From: JANXQG01 sp964615095
GTDB taxonomy: Bacteria; Planctomycetota; Planctomycetia; Pirellulales; Thermoguttaceae
DNA length: 64,000 bases
Assembly (NCBI GenBank): GCA_964615095.1
Contig: CAZTPX010000006.1
Location: 1 to 64,000, forward strand
Direction: 5' to 3'
The notes under the pieces were generated by a model. It was not told the DNA's origin. It ran no database searches and saw only the letters and a program-made list of their open reading frames with translations. This document shows, one piece after another, positions 8,167 through 18,100 of this stretch. Position 1 is the first letter of the stretch, and each line of letters starts with the position of its first letter. The position numbers and the translations under genes are program-made.

Positions 8167-10551
8167 ATGCGAGACACGATCCCAAGACTGCTCCTTTGTA
8201 TCGGTTTCCTCACCATCCCGAGCATGGCGACGACTGGCTCGGCGACGGGTATCGCGCAGCGGTCGGCCGAAACAGTCATCGTCCAGGATAGCCAGCCGCG
8301 GGCAACAATCGTTGTCGCCAAAGATACGGCGGGGCCGGCCAAGCGGAAGACCGAAACGGCAGCCCACGAGTTGCAGGCCTACATCCAGAAAATCTCTGGC
8401 GCCAAGCTGCCGATCGTGGACGATGCTCAGAACCCGGCCGGATTGCTCATCCTGGTCGGCCGGAGCCGGTTGAGCGATGGTTTGGGCGTGGCGATTCCCG
8501 GCGGTGTCACTTCCTCCCGCCGCGAGGAAGGCTTCGTTATCGCGTGCAAGGGCGACCGGTTATTGCTAGCCGGTAACAACGATGGCCCCTATCACGGCAC
8601 GGAGTACGCGGTCTACGATTTCCTTCGCAGCCTGGGTGTGCGATGGTTCATGCCGGGCGAGTTCGGCGAGATCGTGCCGCATGCCACGACGATCCGTATA
8701 CCCGAGCAGCGGGTGGGGGAAAAGCCCGACTTCGTGATGCGCAACTGGTGGCTGCATGCCCTGCCGGAACTAGCTGCGCAGGAAACTCGCTGGAAACTGC
8801 GGAACAAGATGAACCCTGAGCCGATGTTCGCCATCTGCGGCGACAGCAGCGCCCGGGCGATCGTGGCCCCCGAGCCGATGCGCAAGGAGAAGCCGGCGCT
8901 GCTGGCCCTCAACGAGGACGGCACACGCAATCCGTACCTTCCCAACCTTACGAACCCCGAGGCGGCTAGGATTGCCGGCGGTATCATCAGGGACGACTTA
9001 CGCAAGCACCCGGAGGCCAACTCCTACGGTTTTGCCCCGGACGACGGCCTGCCGCGCGATTTCAATCCCGACACTCTCAAGCTCAGCCGCGGGTTCGTCA
9101 CCCTGGGCGGGCGACCCGGTGTGGCCGGCGAAGCGAGCGTCACCGAGGAATGGCTGACGTTCGTCAACCACGTGGCGGCGGAAGTACATAAGGAGTTCCC
9201 CCAAGCGTACATTGCCACGAACGGCTACGCCAACCGCAATCTGCCGCCCGAAGGCGTGAAGCTCGACGACCACATGGTGATCATGTTTGCCGCCATTTGG
9301 AGTTGCACGCTCCACGGCTACGACGACGACCACTGCTGGCAGAAGGTCCGCCAGGGCCAGATGCTCAAGCGTTGGTGCGAATTGTGCAAGAACGTCTGGA
9401 TCTACGGTTACAACTACAATATGCTGGTTTCCGGTCTCACGCCTTTCCCCGAGTTTACCAAGCTGCGGCGCGACTTCCCGCTGATGAAGAAGTGGGGGGT
9501 AATGGGGTTCCACGACGAATCTCGCAACGTCTGGGCCGAGGCAGGCATCGCCAGCCGTTACCTCCGTGCCCATTTGGAATGGAACGCTGACGCCGACGTC
9601 GACGCCATCCTCGACGACTTCTTCGCCAAATGGTATGGCCGCGCGGTACGGCCCATGAAGGCATTTTACGTGGCCTTGGACGACGCCCTCACCCGCGCAC
9701 CGATTCATGGCCACGAAGACCGTGTCATGCCAGAGGTCTACACGCCGGAGTTGCTCGACCGCCTGAAGCAACTTGTCGCGGAGGCCGAGCAGTTGGCAGA
9801 CACCGACCGCGACAGGCTCCACGTGCGGGCCGAGAGGCTGATTTACGAGCATCTGGTCGCCTACATGGATCTGGCAGCGGCCGAGGCGGCCGGCAATTTC
9901 GCTGCGGCCGTCGCCCAAGCCGACAAGATGCTTTCTCTGCGCGGGCAGTTGCATGCCGTCAATCCGTTCTTCATCTGGCCCGATGAAAAAGGATACCATA
10001 CGGGCGTCTGGTACTGGACGATCACCGATCGCAAGAGATATTACCAGTCGCTGTTGGACAAGACCACCGGCAAGACCGGGACGCTCGTGGCCCTGGCCCC
10101 CCGGCAGGCCATGTTTCGCACCGATCCGCACGAGGAGGGCATCTTTGCCAGTTGGCAGCAGTCCGGCCTCGACGAGAGCGGCTGGACGCTGGTAGACACC
10201 ACGCGGCCGTTCTACCGCCAGGGTTTCGATGATGCGCGAGGCTATCCCTACCTCGGCCACGTCTGGTATCGGCTGAAGCTCGACGTACCGGCGGCAGCGC
10301 AGGGCAAGAAAACGATTCTTTGCGTGCCCGTCGTAGTGACCGAAGCGTGGTGCTGGGTGAACGGCAAGTACGCGGGCCATCGACCATACCAGGAGGCCTA
10401 TGTTCGGCCCGCCGAGATGGAACTCGACGTGACTCAGTTCATCCGTCCGGGCCAAACCAACGTGATTGCGATCCGCGTCGACACGAGCCTGTCCGCGGCC
10501 CAGGCGGCGGAAGGGATGCAATCGAGGGCGCTGCTCTATGCGCTAAAATAA
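8167..10551 (+). CDS. DUF4838-containing secreted protein, alpha-glucuronidase-like
   Basis: A 794-residue protein with a signal peptide (MRDTIPRLLLCIGFLTIPSM). Residues about 40-130 (TIVVAKDTAGPAKRKTETAA, YIQKISGAKLPI) resemble the N-terminal domain found before GH67/GH115 alpha-glucuronidases. The middle, with NGYANRNLPPEGV, IWSCTLHGYDDDHCW and WIYGYNYNM, is DUF4838-like. The C-terminal 130 residues (WYRLKLDVPAAAQGKK, VNGKYAGHRPYQ, GQTNVIAIRVD) look like a carbohydrate-binding jelly roll. It is expected to act on polysaccharide outside the cell, but no activity is established for this family. The GH26 gene follows 55 bases downstream on the same strand. Confidence 0.75.
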   Translation: MRDTIPRLLLCIGFLTIPSMATTGSATGIAQRSAETVIVQDSQPRATIVVAKDTAGPAKRKTETAAHELQAYIQKISGAKLPIVDDAQNPAGLLILVGRSRLSDGLGVAIPGGVTSSRREEGFVIACKGDRLLLAGNNDGPYHGTEYAVYDFLRSLGVRWFMPGEFGEIVPHATTIRIPEQRVGEKPDFVMRNWWLHALPELAAQETRWKLRNKMNPEPMFAICGDSSARAIVAPEPMRKEKPALLALNEDGTRNPYLPNLTNPEAARIAGGIIRDDLRKHPEANSYGFAPDDGLPRDFNPDTLKLSRGFVTLGGRPGVAGEASVTEEWLTFVNHVAAEVHKEFPQAYIATNGYANRNLPPEGVKLDDHMVIMFAAIWSCTLHGYDDDHCWQKVRQGQMLKRWCELCKNVWIYGYNYNMLVSGLTPFPEFTKLRRDFPLMKKWGVMGFHDESRNVWAEAGIASRYLRAHLEWNADADVDAILDDFFAKWYGRAVRPMKAFYVALDDALTRAPIHGHEDRVMPEVYTPELLDRLKQLVAEAEQLADTDRDRLHVRAERLIYEHLVAYMDLAAAEAAGNFAAAVAQADKMLSLRGQLHAVNPFFIWPDEKGYHTGVWYWTITDRKRYYQSLLDKTTGKTGTLVALAPRQAMFRTDPHEEGIFASWQQSGLDESGWTLVDTTRPFYRQGFDDARGYPYLGHVWYRLKLDVPAAAQGKKTILCVPVVVTEAWCWVNGKYAGHRPYQEAYVRPAEMELDVTQFIRPGQTNVIAIRVDTSLSAAQAAEGMQSRALLYALK

Positions 10552-10593
10552 CTCGAACGCATGCCGTACAACCAACCAGACGGATTTTCCCAC

Positions 10594-10602
10594 AAAGGAG
10601 GA
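10594..10602 (+). promoter_or_regulatory. Shine-Dalgarno site fixing a GTG start
   Basis: AAAGGAGGA lies 4 bases before GTG 10607. The overlapping ATG at 10605 runs straight into TGA, so the GTG must be the GH26 start. Confidence 0.75.
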
Positions 10603-10606
10603 CTAT

Positions 10607-12007
10607 GTGAGACATTTTGACTGGACGATCACACTTCTGTTCTTGGCCGCGAGTACCGGTTCAGCCTGGGCTCTGGAGCCCGCCAATCCGAAGGCCAACG
10701 CCAAAGCCCGTGCGATCCTCAACTACTTGGAAAGGCTCCCGCAGCGTTCCGATAGACGCCTGCTATCGGGACAATTCACCGATGCCGGCCCCACCGCCAA
10801 GCTGGCGATGTGCGAAGAGGTCCATAAGAAAACCGGCCACTGGCCGGCAATGATCGGCCTGGACTACGCCGACTTCACCAAAGGTGGCCTGGAATACAAG
10901 ACCGTAAACCGCGTAGCGATCGAATACGCCAAGCAGGGTGGTTTGGTCACCATTTCTGCCCACCTCTGCAACCCGGCCAATCCCAAGAGCCGTGGCCCGT
11001 GGGAGCCAGGCGCGGACCTCCAGAAGCTCATCACGCCAGGCAACGAGGTCCATGATCGCTGGATGAAGGAGTTGGACATCATGGCGGCTGGGCTGAAGGA
11101 GTTACAGGACGCCGACGTGGTGGTTCTCTGGCGGCCGTTCCATGAAATGAACGGCGACTGGTTTTGGTGGGGGGCAAAGGAGCCCGAAACCTTCATCCGA
11201 GTCTGGCAGCAGATGTTCGACTACTTCACGAAGACGAAGGGCCTGAACAATTTGCTGTGGGTCTACTCGCCCAACCACGGCGAGAAGACGGCCGCCTACT
11301 ACGCCGGTGACCGGTACGTGGACATCGTCGGACTGGACGCGTGCACCGATTTCGTCGATCCGCAGCACATCCGGGGCTACGAAGCCGTGGCCAAATTGCC
11401 CAAACCGTTCGGCTTCACCGAGTTTGGCCCCTTCGGCCCCCACAACCCGCCGGGCAACTACGATTACCCCCGGTTCCTGGCCGGCGTTCAGAAGCACTTC
11501 CCCAAGACGACGTTCTTCCTTGCCTGGCACTACAAATGGAGCCTGGGGCGGAACCAGAACGCCAGGCAACTCCTGGAGCATCCGTGGCTGGTGAACCGCG
11601 AGAATCTGCCCGCAGAGGTTAGGTCACCCGCGTCAGCCACCCCGAACGGCAGGACCATCGCAAGTGTCCCTCCAGGGGCGGCAGCACTCGGCTATACGAA
11701 GCGCGTAATCAACGAGACCCTCATTGCAACCGACGTAGCGCCGGGCAAAAACGGCAACTTCAAGTGGTTCAGTGGCCAGTGGTACTCGCAGAAGGTGCCG
11801 TCGCTGGACCACTATTCGACACGGACCGGCACACTGGCGCTGAGCCTGCTGGAAGCGCGAAGCGTGCCCAGAGCGATAGGCATCAAGTCTTGGGGGACCG
11901 CTGCATGTTCAACAAGTGCTGTCATGGTTTGGGCTGGCCGCCGTGGTGACGGCAGATCGATTTGTACTCTCGCGCCTGGTTTGTTGAGGCTTCGCATGCA
12001 GAAGTAG
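10607..12007 (+). CDS. GH26 family beta-mannanase-like enzyme with extra C-terminal tail
   Basis: A 466-residue secreted protein (signal peptide to about residue 22, ending SAWA-LEP). Residues about 30-340 form the GH26 TIM barrel. WRPFHEMNGDWFWWG carries the predicted acid/base Glu180, and GFTEFGP the predicted nucleophile Glu272. Family members hydrolyse beta-1,4-mannan or related glucans. After about residue 345 the sequence changes: NFKWFSGQWYSQKVPSLDHY looks like the start of another secreted carbohydrate-active domain, and from about residue 410 it becomes Arg/Ser-rich and probably out of frame. The tail suggests a second, broken domain. The gene probably forms a unit with the DUF4838 gene upstream. 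Confidence 0.82.
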   Translation: MRHFDWTITLLFLAASTGSAWALEPANPKANAKARAILNYLERLPQRSDRRLLSGQFTDAGPTAKLAMCEEVHKKTGHWPAMIGLDYADFTKGGLEYKTVNRVAIEYAKQGGLVTISAHLCNPANPKSRGPWEPGADLQKLITPGNEVHDRWMKELDIMAAGLKELQDADVVVLWRPFHEMNGDWFWWGAKEPETFIRVWQQMFDYFTKTKGLNNLLWVYSPNHGEKTAAYYAGDRYVDIVGLDACTDFVDPQHIRGYEAVAKLPKPFGFTEFGPFGPHNPPGNYDYPRFLAGVQKHFPKTTFFLAWHYKWSLGRNQNARQLLEHPWLVNRENLPAEVRSPASATPNGRTIASVPPGAAALGYTKRVINETLIATDVAPGKNGNFKWFSGQWYSQKVPSLDHYSTRTGTLALSLLEARSVPRAIGIKSWGTAACSTSAVMVWAGRRGDGRSICTLAPGLLRLRMQK

Positions 12008-12587
12008 GGTATGCGAAAGCATAGGTCACAATTGTTATGAGCGCATCAATAATTACTTGCCGTTGAAGTGCCTTGCTGGCCGCTCAAGTGATACGCGTCT
12101 TATGAACAACTTCGGCACGGAAATGGCGCTGTGGCTGAAAAAGGCCGACTATACGCGATATCAAAGGACCATATTTGAAATGGCACATTGATGTACGATA
12201 ATGGGGCTGGAATTGTTTTGCCGCCAAAAACTTCGCGCTTGTTCTACGTGCGCCGCCCGCTGATGAATTGGCTGATTCCAGTCCATATTTGGATGTCCGT
12301 TACTGCTAAGATGTAGCAGGGGTTCCGGCCCAACGGCTGGTGCACGGCCGTGCCGTTGCACATGCTTAAGCCGAATACCGGCAGCCGCCTCGGTGGTGTA
12401 GACCGGCTCGGAACGCAGCACCTGGATGGCGACGCGACATCGTACTTGTTCATCAGCCGTAGGCCAACCCGCCGACGTCGAGGAATCCAATCGTAAACTG
12501 CGGCGGTCACCCCCTCGAATGGCACTAGCTTAAGCGCGAAGCCTTCGGCCGACGACGGAATCGATCAAAACACGGCGCCCAGTCTCA
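12008..12587. other. Intergenic region with possible repeat-family sequence
   Basis: About 580 bases without a supported gene. Two overlapping minus-strand open frames (12161-12490 and 12244-12525) have no start signals or recognisable domains. The 17-mer at 12498-12514 recurs at 21092-21108, so part of this stretch may be a dispersed repeat. Confidence 0.4.
12498..12514. repeat. 17-base repeat, copy 1 (CTGCGGCGGTCACCCCC)
   Basis: Identical to 21092-21108 on the same strand. Both copies lie just downstream of genes with abnormal 3' ends. Confidence 0.5.
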
Positions 12588-14675
12588 TCAAAACTCCCCT
12601 TGCACCTTGACTACCACGACCGTTTCATCGTCGTGGGGTAAGCTCCGATGCGAGAATGCAAGAACCTCGCGATAGAGAACATCCACGATTTCGCGGGCGG
12701 TGCCATCTCGATGGTCGCGCATTACGCCAATTGCTCGATTTTCACTGAACGAGATTCCATCCGGCGAAGAAGCTTCCAGGAACCCATCGGTCAGCAGAAG
12801 TAGTATGTCGCCGGGCTCCAAGGCCCCAAACTCCTTCGTAATGAATTCGATGTCAGGAAACACTCCCAATACCGTCGTGGTACTGGCCAGTTTGGATTTC
12901 AAGTTACCGGATTTATCGAGGACGTATCCCGGAGGGTGCCCTGCATTAACATACGTTAACGATCGGGAGGCGGGGTCAATTTTGGCAAAGAAGAGGGTGA
13001 CGAACCGCGATTGATCTGTTCTTTCCACCAACCGCGCGTTCACGCGATGCAAGACCGCGCCGATCGCGGCGTGGATCTCGACCAGTGCGCGGAGATGGCT
13101 CTGAACGGCGGACATTAGCAGCGCCGGGGCGAATCCGTGCCCGCTCACGTCCGCGATGACGAGGCCCAGCGCGCCGTCCACCATGGGAAGATAGTCGAAG
13201 TAGTCCCCCGCGGCGAACTCGGCGGGATGGCACGCTCCCGCGATGTCGAAGCCGGGCAAGCACGGCGCGGATTGGGGCAATAGGTATTCCTGAATCCGCT
13301 GTGCCGCCAACAACTGCGCCTCGTGCTCTCGGAGCGTCTCCATCGCCTGCTTTTTCTCGGTGATGTCAAGATGCGAACCGACCATTCGATACGGCAGGTG
13401 GTTTTCGTCGCGGACAGAAGCGCCTCGGGCGAGGATCCAGCGATAACTGCCATTCTTGTGACGGAGCCTGTGTTCCAACTCGTACTCGGGAGTTTCACCC
13501 TTGAGATACCCCTGAATTCTCTCCAACGCACGCAGCCGGTCATCCGGGTGAAGAAGACGTTCCCAGACGTGAAATTCGTCTGCAATCTCGTGTTCCTCGT
13601 ACCCCAACATGCTTTTCCAGCGAGGGGAGAAATGCACGCGATTGGTGCGGAGATCCCAGTCCCAGATTCCGGCATCCGTACCGCGCACAGCCAGCGCAAA
13701 GCGTTCTTCGCTCTCGCGCAGGGATTCTTCGGCCTGTTTGCGCCTGATGGTACTGGCCAGTACGTCCGCGACGGCGGTGAGAAACCGCTCGTCCTCGGCA
13801 TTTCGAACGTACCCTTCAGGTAGATAGCAGGTAATCACGCCGATAACTTGATCGGCGGAAAGCATGGGAATGCAGTAGTGCCCGTGGAGACGCATATCGG
13901 GACAAACGCTTTCGTGGTCTTCGTCCACCCGCGACGCGAACACGATCTGAGCTCTCAGCGCCGCACGCCCGCAAAGACACGTACCTAAGGGGACCCGAGC
14001 GCACTGGTTGAGCAACGGCAGCGGCAGCCCCCGTTGGACTTTCAGATGGAGAATGCCGGGGTTCCCCTCCATCAAGAAGATGGCCCCGTGAGATGCGAGA
14101 TTAAGCCAGGAAACCGCAAGCAGTTGATCGAGGACACGCTCCAGAAACTGCTGCAGGGGAATGGATTCCATGGAATCGTGGAGGATCGCTCCGATGACCT
14201 CCTGAATCTCCAGGCGCCTGGCGGTTTCCAGGGCCACGCACTCGCGCTCGGTGGCGACCAGACGCTGCTCGTTAAGCCGGATGACCGCCTGCTCGGCCCG
14301 CTTGCGATCGGTAATGTCTACGCCGCTTCCCACCAGGTAGGAGATCGGACCGACATCCAACCGCCTGCCGGTGAACCAGAACGAACGTGGCCCATCCTTG
14401 CCAATTAGCCGGGCGTCCACTTCGGCCAGCCCTTTCTCAAACACCTCCCGGATCTTGTCGGCCACCAGTGGCCGGTCATCGGCAAAGACGGTACTCAGGG
14501 CATCGTTTCCACGCAGCATTTCGTCGGTAAGGCCGGTCACCTCCTCCAAGAGCCGATTCCAACGAAGGAACCGCCGTTGGCTATCGAGCACGTAAAACAC
14601 TCCGGGGATGCCGTCGATGACGATGTCGGCAAAACCCGGCTCACGCAGTAATTCGGCACAACTTGAATCGGTCAT
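12588..14675 (-). CDS. PAS-GAF-PAS sensor with SpoIIE/RsbU-type Ser/Thr phosphatase domain
   Basis: A 695-residue cytoplasmic sensor, chosen to start at ATG 14675 (MTDSSCAELL), though the frame is open to 14726. The order is: PAS (GVFYVLDSQRRFLRWN to VGSGVDITDRKRAEQ, about residues 10-130); a GAF domain (about 170-315) with a Cys-containing stretch PLGTCLCGRAA; PAS_3 (GIWDWDLRTNRVHFSPRW to VGSHLDITEKKQA, about 330-450); and a PP2C-like SpoIIE domain (about 470-695) with AGDYFDYLPM, VIADVSGHGFAPALLMS, NAGHPPGYV and LTDGFLEASS. Such proteins dephosphorylate anti-anti-sigma factors in partner-switching, or act in cyclic-di-nucleotide-like signalling. No RsbV or RsbW partner is nearby. The GAF domain may bind a small ligand. 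Confidence 0.9.
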   Translation of the reverse strand: MTDSSCAELLREPGFADIVIDGIPGVFYVLDSQRRFLRWNRLLEEVTGLTDEMLRGNDALSTVFADDRPLVADKIREVFEKGLAEVDARLIGKDGPRSFWFTGRRLDVGPISYLVGSGVDITDRKRAEQAVIRLNEQRLVATERECVALETARRLEIQEVIGAILHDSMESIPLQQFLERVLDQLLAVSWLNLASHGAIFLMEGNPGILHLKVQRGLPLPLLNQCARVPLGTCLCGRAALRAQIVFASRVDEDHESVCPDMRLHGHYCIPMLSADQVIGVITCYLPEGYVRNAEDERFLTAVADVLASTIRRKQAEESLRESEERFALAVRGTDAGIWDWDLRTNRVHFSPRWKSMLGYEEHEIADEFHVWERLLHPDDRLRALERIQGYLKGETPEYELEHRLRHKNGSYRWILARGASVRDENHLPYRMVGSHLDITEKKQAMETLREHEAQLLAAQRIQEYLLPQSAPCLPGFDIAGACHPAEFAAGDYFDYLPMVDGALGLVIADVSGHGFAPALLMSAVQSHLRALVEIHAAIGAVLHRVNARLVERTDQSRFVTLFFAKIDPASRSLTYVNAGHPPGYVLDKSGNLKSKLASTTTVLGVFPDIEFITKEFGALEPGDILLLLTDGFLEASSPDGISFSENRAIGVMRDHRDGTAREIVDVLYREVLAFSHRSLPHDDETVVVVKVQGEF

Positions 14676-15121
14676 GTGGAAATATCCGGCCAATTCGTGA
14701 TTATGCAGTGCAAAACGCCAAGGCAATCCTTTACACTGCTAAAGAGGAAAGAAAATCGACTTTGGGAAGAACGTGATTCGAACCCGCCCGGGCCCGATCC
14801 GATCCTCACTCATAGGCTCGCCGGAAACCACCGGCACCCGCCACATTTCGCGAAAGAATTTCACGAAGCATCGCGTTGCGAGATGTGCCATCTGTGGGTG
14901 TTTCCGTACCTATTGCGTTCCTCGGCGTACTCATCACGTTCAGCGCACGGTAATTTATTACGGCGGAGCATGATGAGTACACGTCGGGCCTTACCAGTGA
15001 ACCGCTCTCGGAATATGATAAGGAGTATCTTCATCCTTGGAATTCTCGACTGCGAGAGCGGCGGTGGATTCGCGGCATTTGGGGAAATCGCACTAGCTCG
15101 GATTGAGGGGATAAGACCCGC
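14676..15121. other. Divergent intergenic region between phosphatase and kinase genes
   Basis: About 445 bases with no supported gene. It must hold promoters for both divergent signalling genes. A short tRNA T-loop-like string is present but has no tRNA around it. Confidence 0.5.
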
Positions 15122-18100
15122 ATGGAACCACAACCGCACGACGACTTGTCTACGGAGGCCCCGTTGTCGCAGGTCCAACGGGCCGATCGCGTTTGCGACC
15201 AGTTCGAGGTGGCGTGGAAAGCCGAGCCGCGCCCGAGAATCGACGATTTCCTGGTCGGGGTTCCCTCTGCCCAATGGCCTGAGTTACTCCGCCAACTGCT
15301 GATCCTCGATCTCGACTATCGCCGGCAGCTTGGGGAAGGCCCAACGCTGGAAGAGTACCGGGCAGAATATCCGGCACTCGAACTCGATCGGTTCGCGGAC
15401 CTGTTTGCCGAGACGTCGCAGCCTGTGCCATCGAGTGTTGCCGGGGCACCAGTCCAGGTTACCATGTCCTACACGCAAAGGCGCAACGGTCAGCTTCCTC
15501 GTATCCACTACCTGGGCGACTATGAATTGTTGGCCGAGATCGCGCACGGCGGCATGGGAGTGGTCTACAAGGCCCGCCAGCTTTCACTCAACCGGGTGGT
15601 CGCCGTGAAAATGATCCTCGCCGGACAACTGGCCACGAAGGCCGACCACGATCGGTTCCATTCCGAGGCTCAAGCTGCGGCCCTTTTGGACCATCCAAAC
15701 ATCGTGCCGATTTTCGAGATCGGCGAGCAGGAAGGACAGCACTACTTCTCGATGGGCTACGTCGACGGTCGGAGCCTGGCTGCTCGGCTGGCCGACGGGC
15801 CGTTGCCGCCGAAGGCAGCGGCGGAGCTGGTCGCTACGGTGGCCGAGGCGGTGGAATATGCCCATCGGCAAGGTGTCATTCATCGCGATATCAAGCCGTC
15901 GAACATCCTTGTCGATAGCAGGGGCTGCCCACGAGTGACCGATTTCGGCCTAGCCAAACGGGTCGATAGTGGCAGCGACTTGACGGCCACGGGCCAAATC
16001 TTGGGCACGCCCAGCTTTATGCCGCCCGAGCAGGCGGCCGGGCAGATCAATGCCGTAGGTCCAGCGGCTGACGTTTATGCCCTGGGTGCGACGCTCTATG
16101 CGGCACTCACGGGCCGGCCGCCGTTTCAGGCTGCCACGCCGCTGGAAACCTTAAAACAGGTGATCGAGCGGGAGCCGGTACGTTTGCGGCAACTCAACGC
16201 GGCCGTGCCACGCGACCTGGAAACCATCGTGCTGAAGTGCCTGGAGAAATCGGTCCCACGACGGTATGCGACCGCCAAGGAACTGGCTGAGGAACTGCGG
16301 TGTTATCTTGAAGGTCGGCCGATCCGGGCACGACCCGTAGGGCGATGGGAGCGCGTCTGGCGGTGGTGCCGGCGAAACCCAGTCGTGGCCGGACTGTCGG
16401 CGGCCGCCTTGCTCCTGATGGTGCTAGTCGGAGTGACGAGTACGGTTGGCTACTTGAGCACTTCGCGGGCGTTAAACCAAGTTGTCGCCGCGCAGCGGGA
16501 ACGTGCCCTGGCGCAAGTCGCTACTTTGCGCACGGCGGAAATCTCTCGGGTGCCCGACCTGATCGAGGACTTAAAGCCGTTCCGCGCAGAGATCGTGCCG
16601 CAACTCCGCCGGTCTCTCCTGCAGCCGGAACTGGGCGAGCAGGAACGGTTGCGGCTGAGCCTGGCGCTGGTTGCGGAGGACCCGGGACAGGTGGCCTACG
16701 TCTCAGATCGGCTGCTCAGCGCCGAACCGGCGGAATTGCTCGTTATCCGCGACTCGCTGCTGCCGTACCGCGACGAATTGACGGCGCGAATGTGGCTGAC
16801 CGTCGATGATCCGGCGGCGGCCAAGGACCGCCGCTTTCGCGCCATCTGCGCCTTGGCGGCTTTTGATCCGGCATCTCCACGCTGGACCACCGCCGGCAAT
16901 CTGGCGGCCGAAGTCCTGGTGGCCGAGCACCCGTTATTGGTTGGCGCCTGGATGGAAGCCCTGCGGCCGGTCCGGCAGGCGCTTCTCCCAGGACTTCAGG
17001 CGGTTTTCCAAGATCAGAAGCGTCGCGACTCTCAGCGGTCGATGGCGACCAGCATCCTGGCCGATTACGCCGCCAACCGTCCGGACGTGTTGGCCGACCT
17101 GCTCATGGAAGCCGACGAGAAGCAATTCGCAGTCATTTACACGAAACTCAAGGAACGCGGCGAAGCGGGATTGCCGTTCTTGCAGGCCGAAATACAGATA
17201 CCACCGCGCGGCAACACTGAGGAAGTGAAAGAGGCATTCGCCAAGCGGCAGGCGAATGCGGCGGTGGCCCTGCTCAGGTTGAACCAGCCTGAAAAAGTCT
17301 GGCCGCTTCTGAAGCACAGTCCCGATCCGACGGCGCGGAGCTATCTGATTCATAGCTTCGCCCCGTTGGGCGCCGATGTCATGCTCGTGGTGCGGCGATT
17401 GGACGAAGAAGCGGACGTATCGAGTCGACGCGCCTTGATCTTGTCGCTGGGAGAGTTCGACGTGACGCATTTTCCGGCAGCCGAGCGAAAGGCACTGATC
17501 GCCAGACTGATCGAGCTTTATCGCAGCGATTCGGATCCTGGCTTGCACGGCGCCGCCGAGTGGTTGTTGCGGCAAGAGGGCTGGGACCAGAAAGCGAAAC
17601 TGGCGGAAATCGATTCCCGATTGCAAATTGATGAGAAGCAACTTCAAGCCTCCAAAGCCAGCGACAAGCAACAGTGGTACGTCAGCACGGCGGGGCAGAC
17701 ATTCGTAATCCTCCGCGCCGACAAACCGTTCCGCATGGGATCACCGGACGGAGAACCCGATCGACAGACGTACGAAGTTCTTCACCAACAGCGGATCGAT
17801 CGAACCTATGCCATCGCCACCAAAATGGTCACGAAGGCCCAGTTCAGGCGTTTTCAAGAGGCCAACCCCGACGTTCGGAGGCTCGATATCATCGATCGAT
17901 ATACTAGCAGCGATGACTGCCCCCAGATTGTCGTGGACTGGTACGAGGCGGCACGCTATTGCAATTGGCTTAGCCGAATCGAGGGGATTCCCGAAGGGCA
18001 ATGGTGCTATGAACCGAACGCGGACGGAAAATACGCCCAGGGAATGAGGCCCGCGAAGGGTTACTTGCAGCGGCGCGGTTATCGCTTGCCGACGGAAGCG

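Noticed and set aside
8998..10521. Antisense open frame of 507 codons inside the DUF4838 gene
   Set aside because: Shadow of a well-supported gene; composition and motifs fit the plus strand.
12161..12525. Two overlapping minus-strand frames of about 100 codons
   Set aside because: No ribosome binding site or domain; they may be translated repeat DNA.
14767..14800. tRNA-like T-loop string (minus strand GGTTCGAATC)
   Set aside because: No acceptor stem, anticodon arm or CCA end could be built around it; the T stem has a mismatch.
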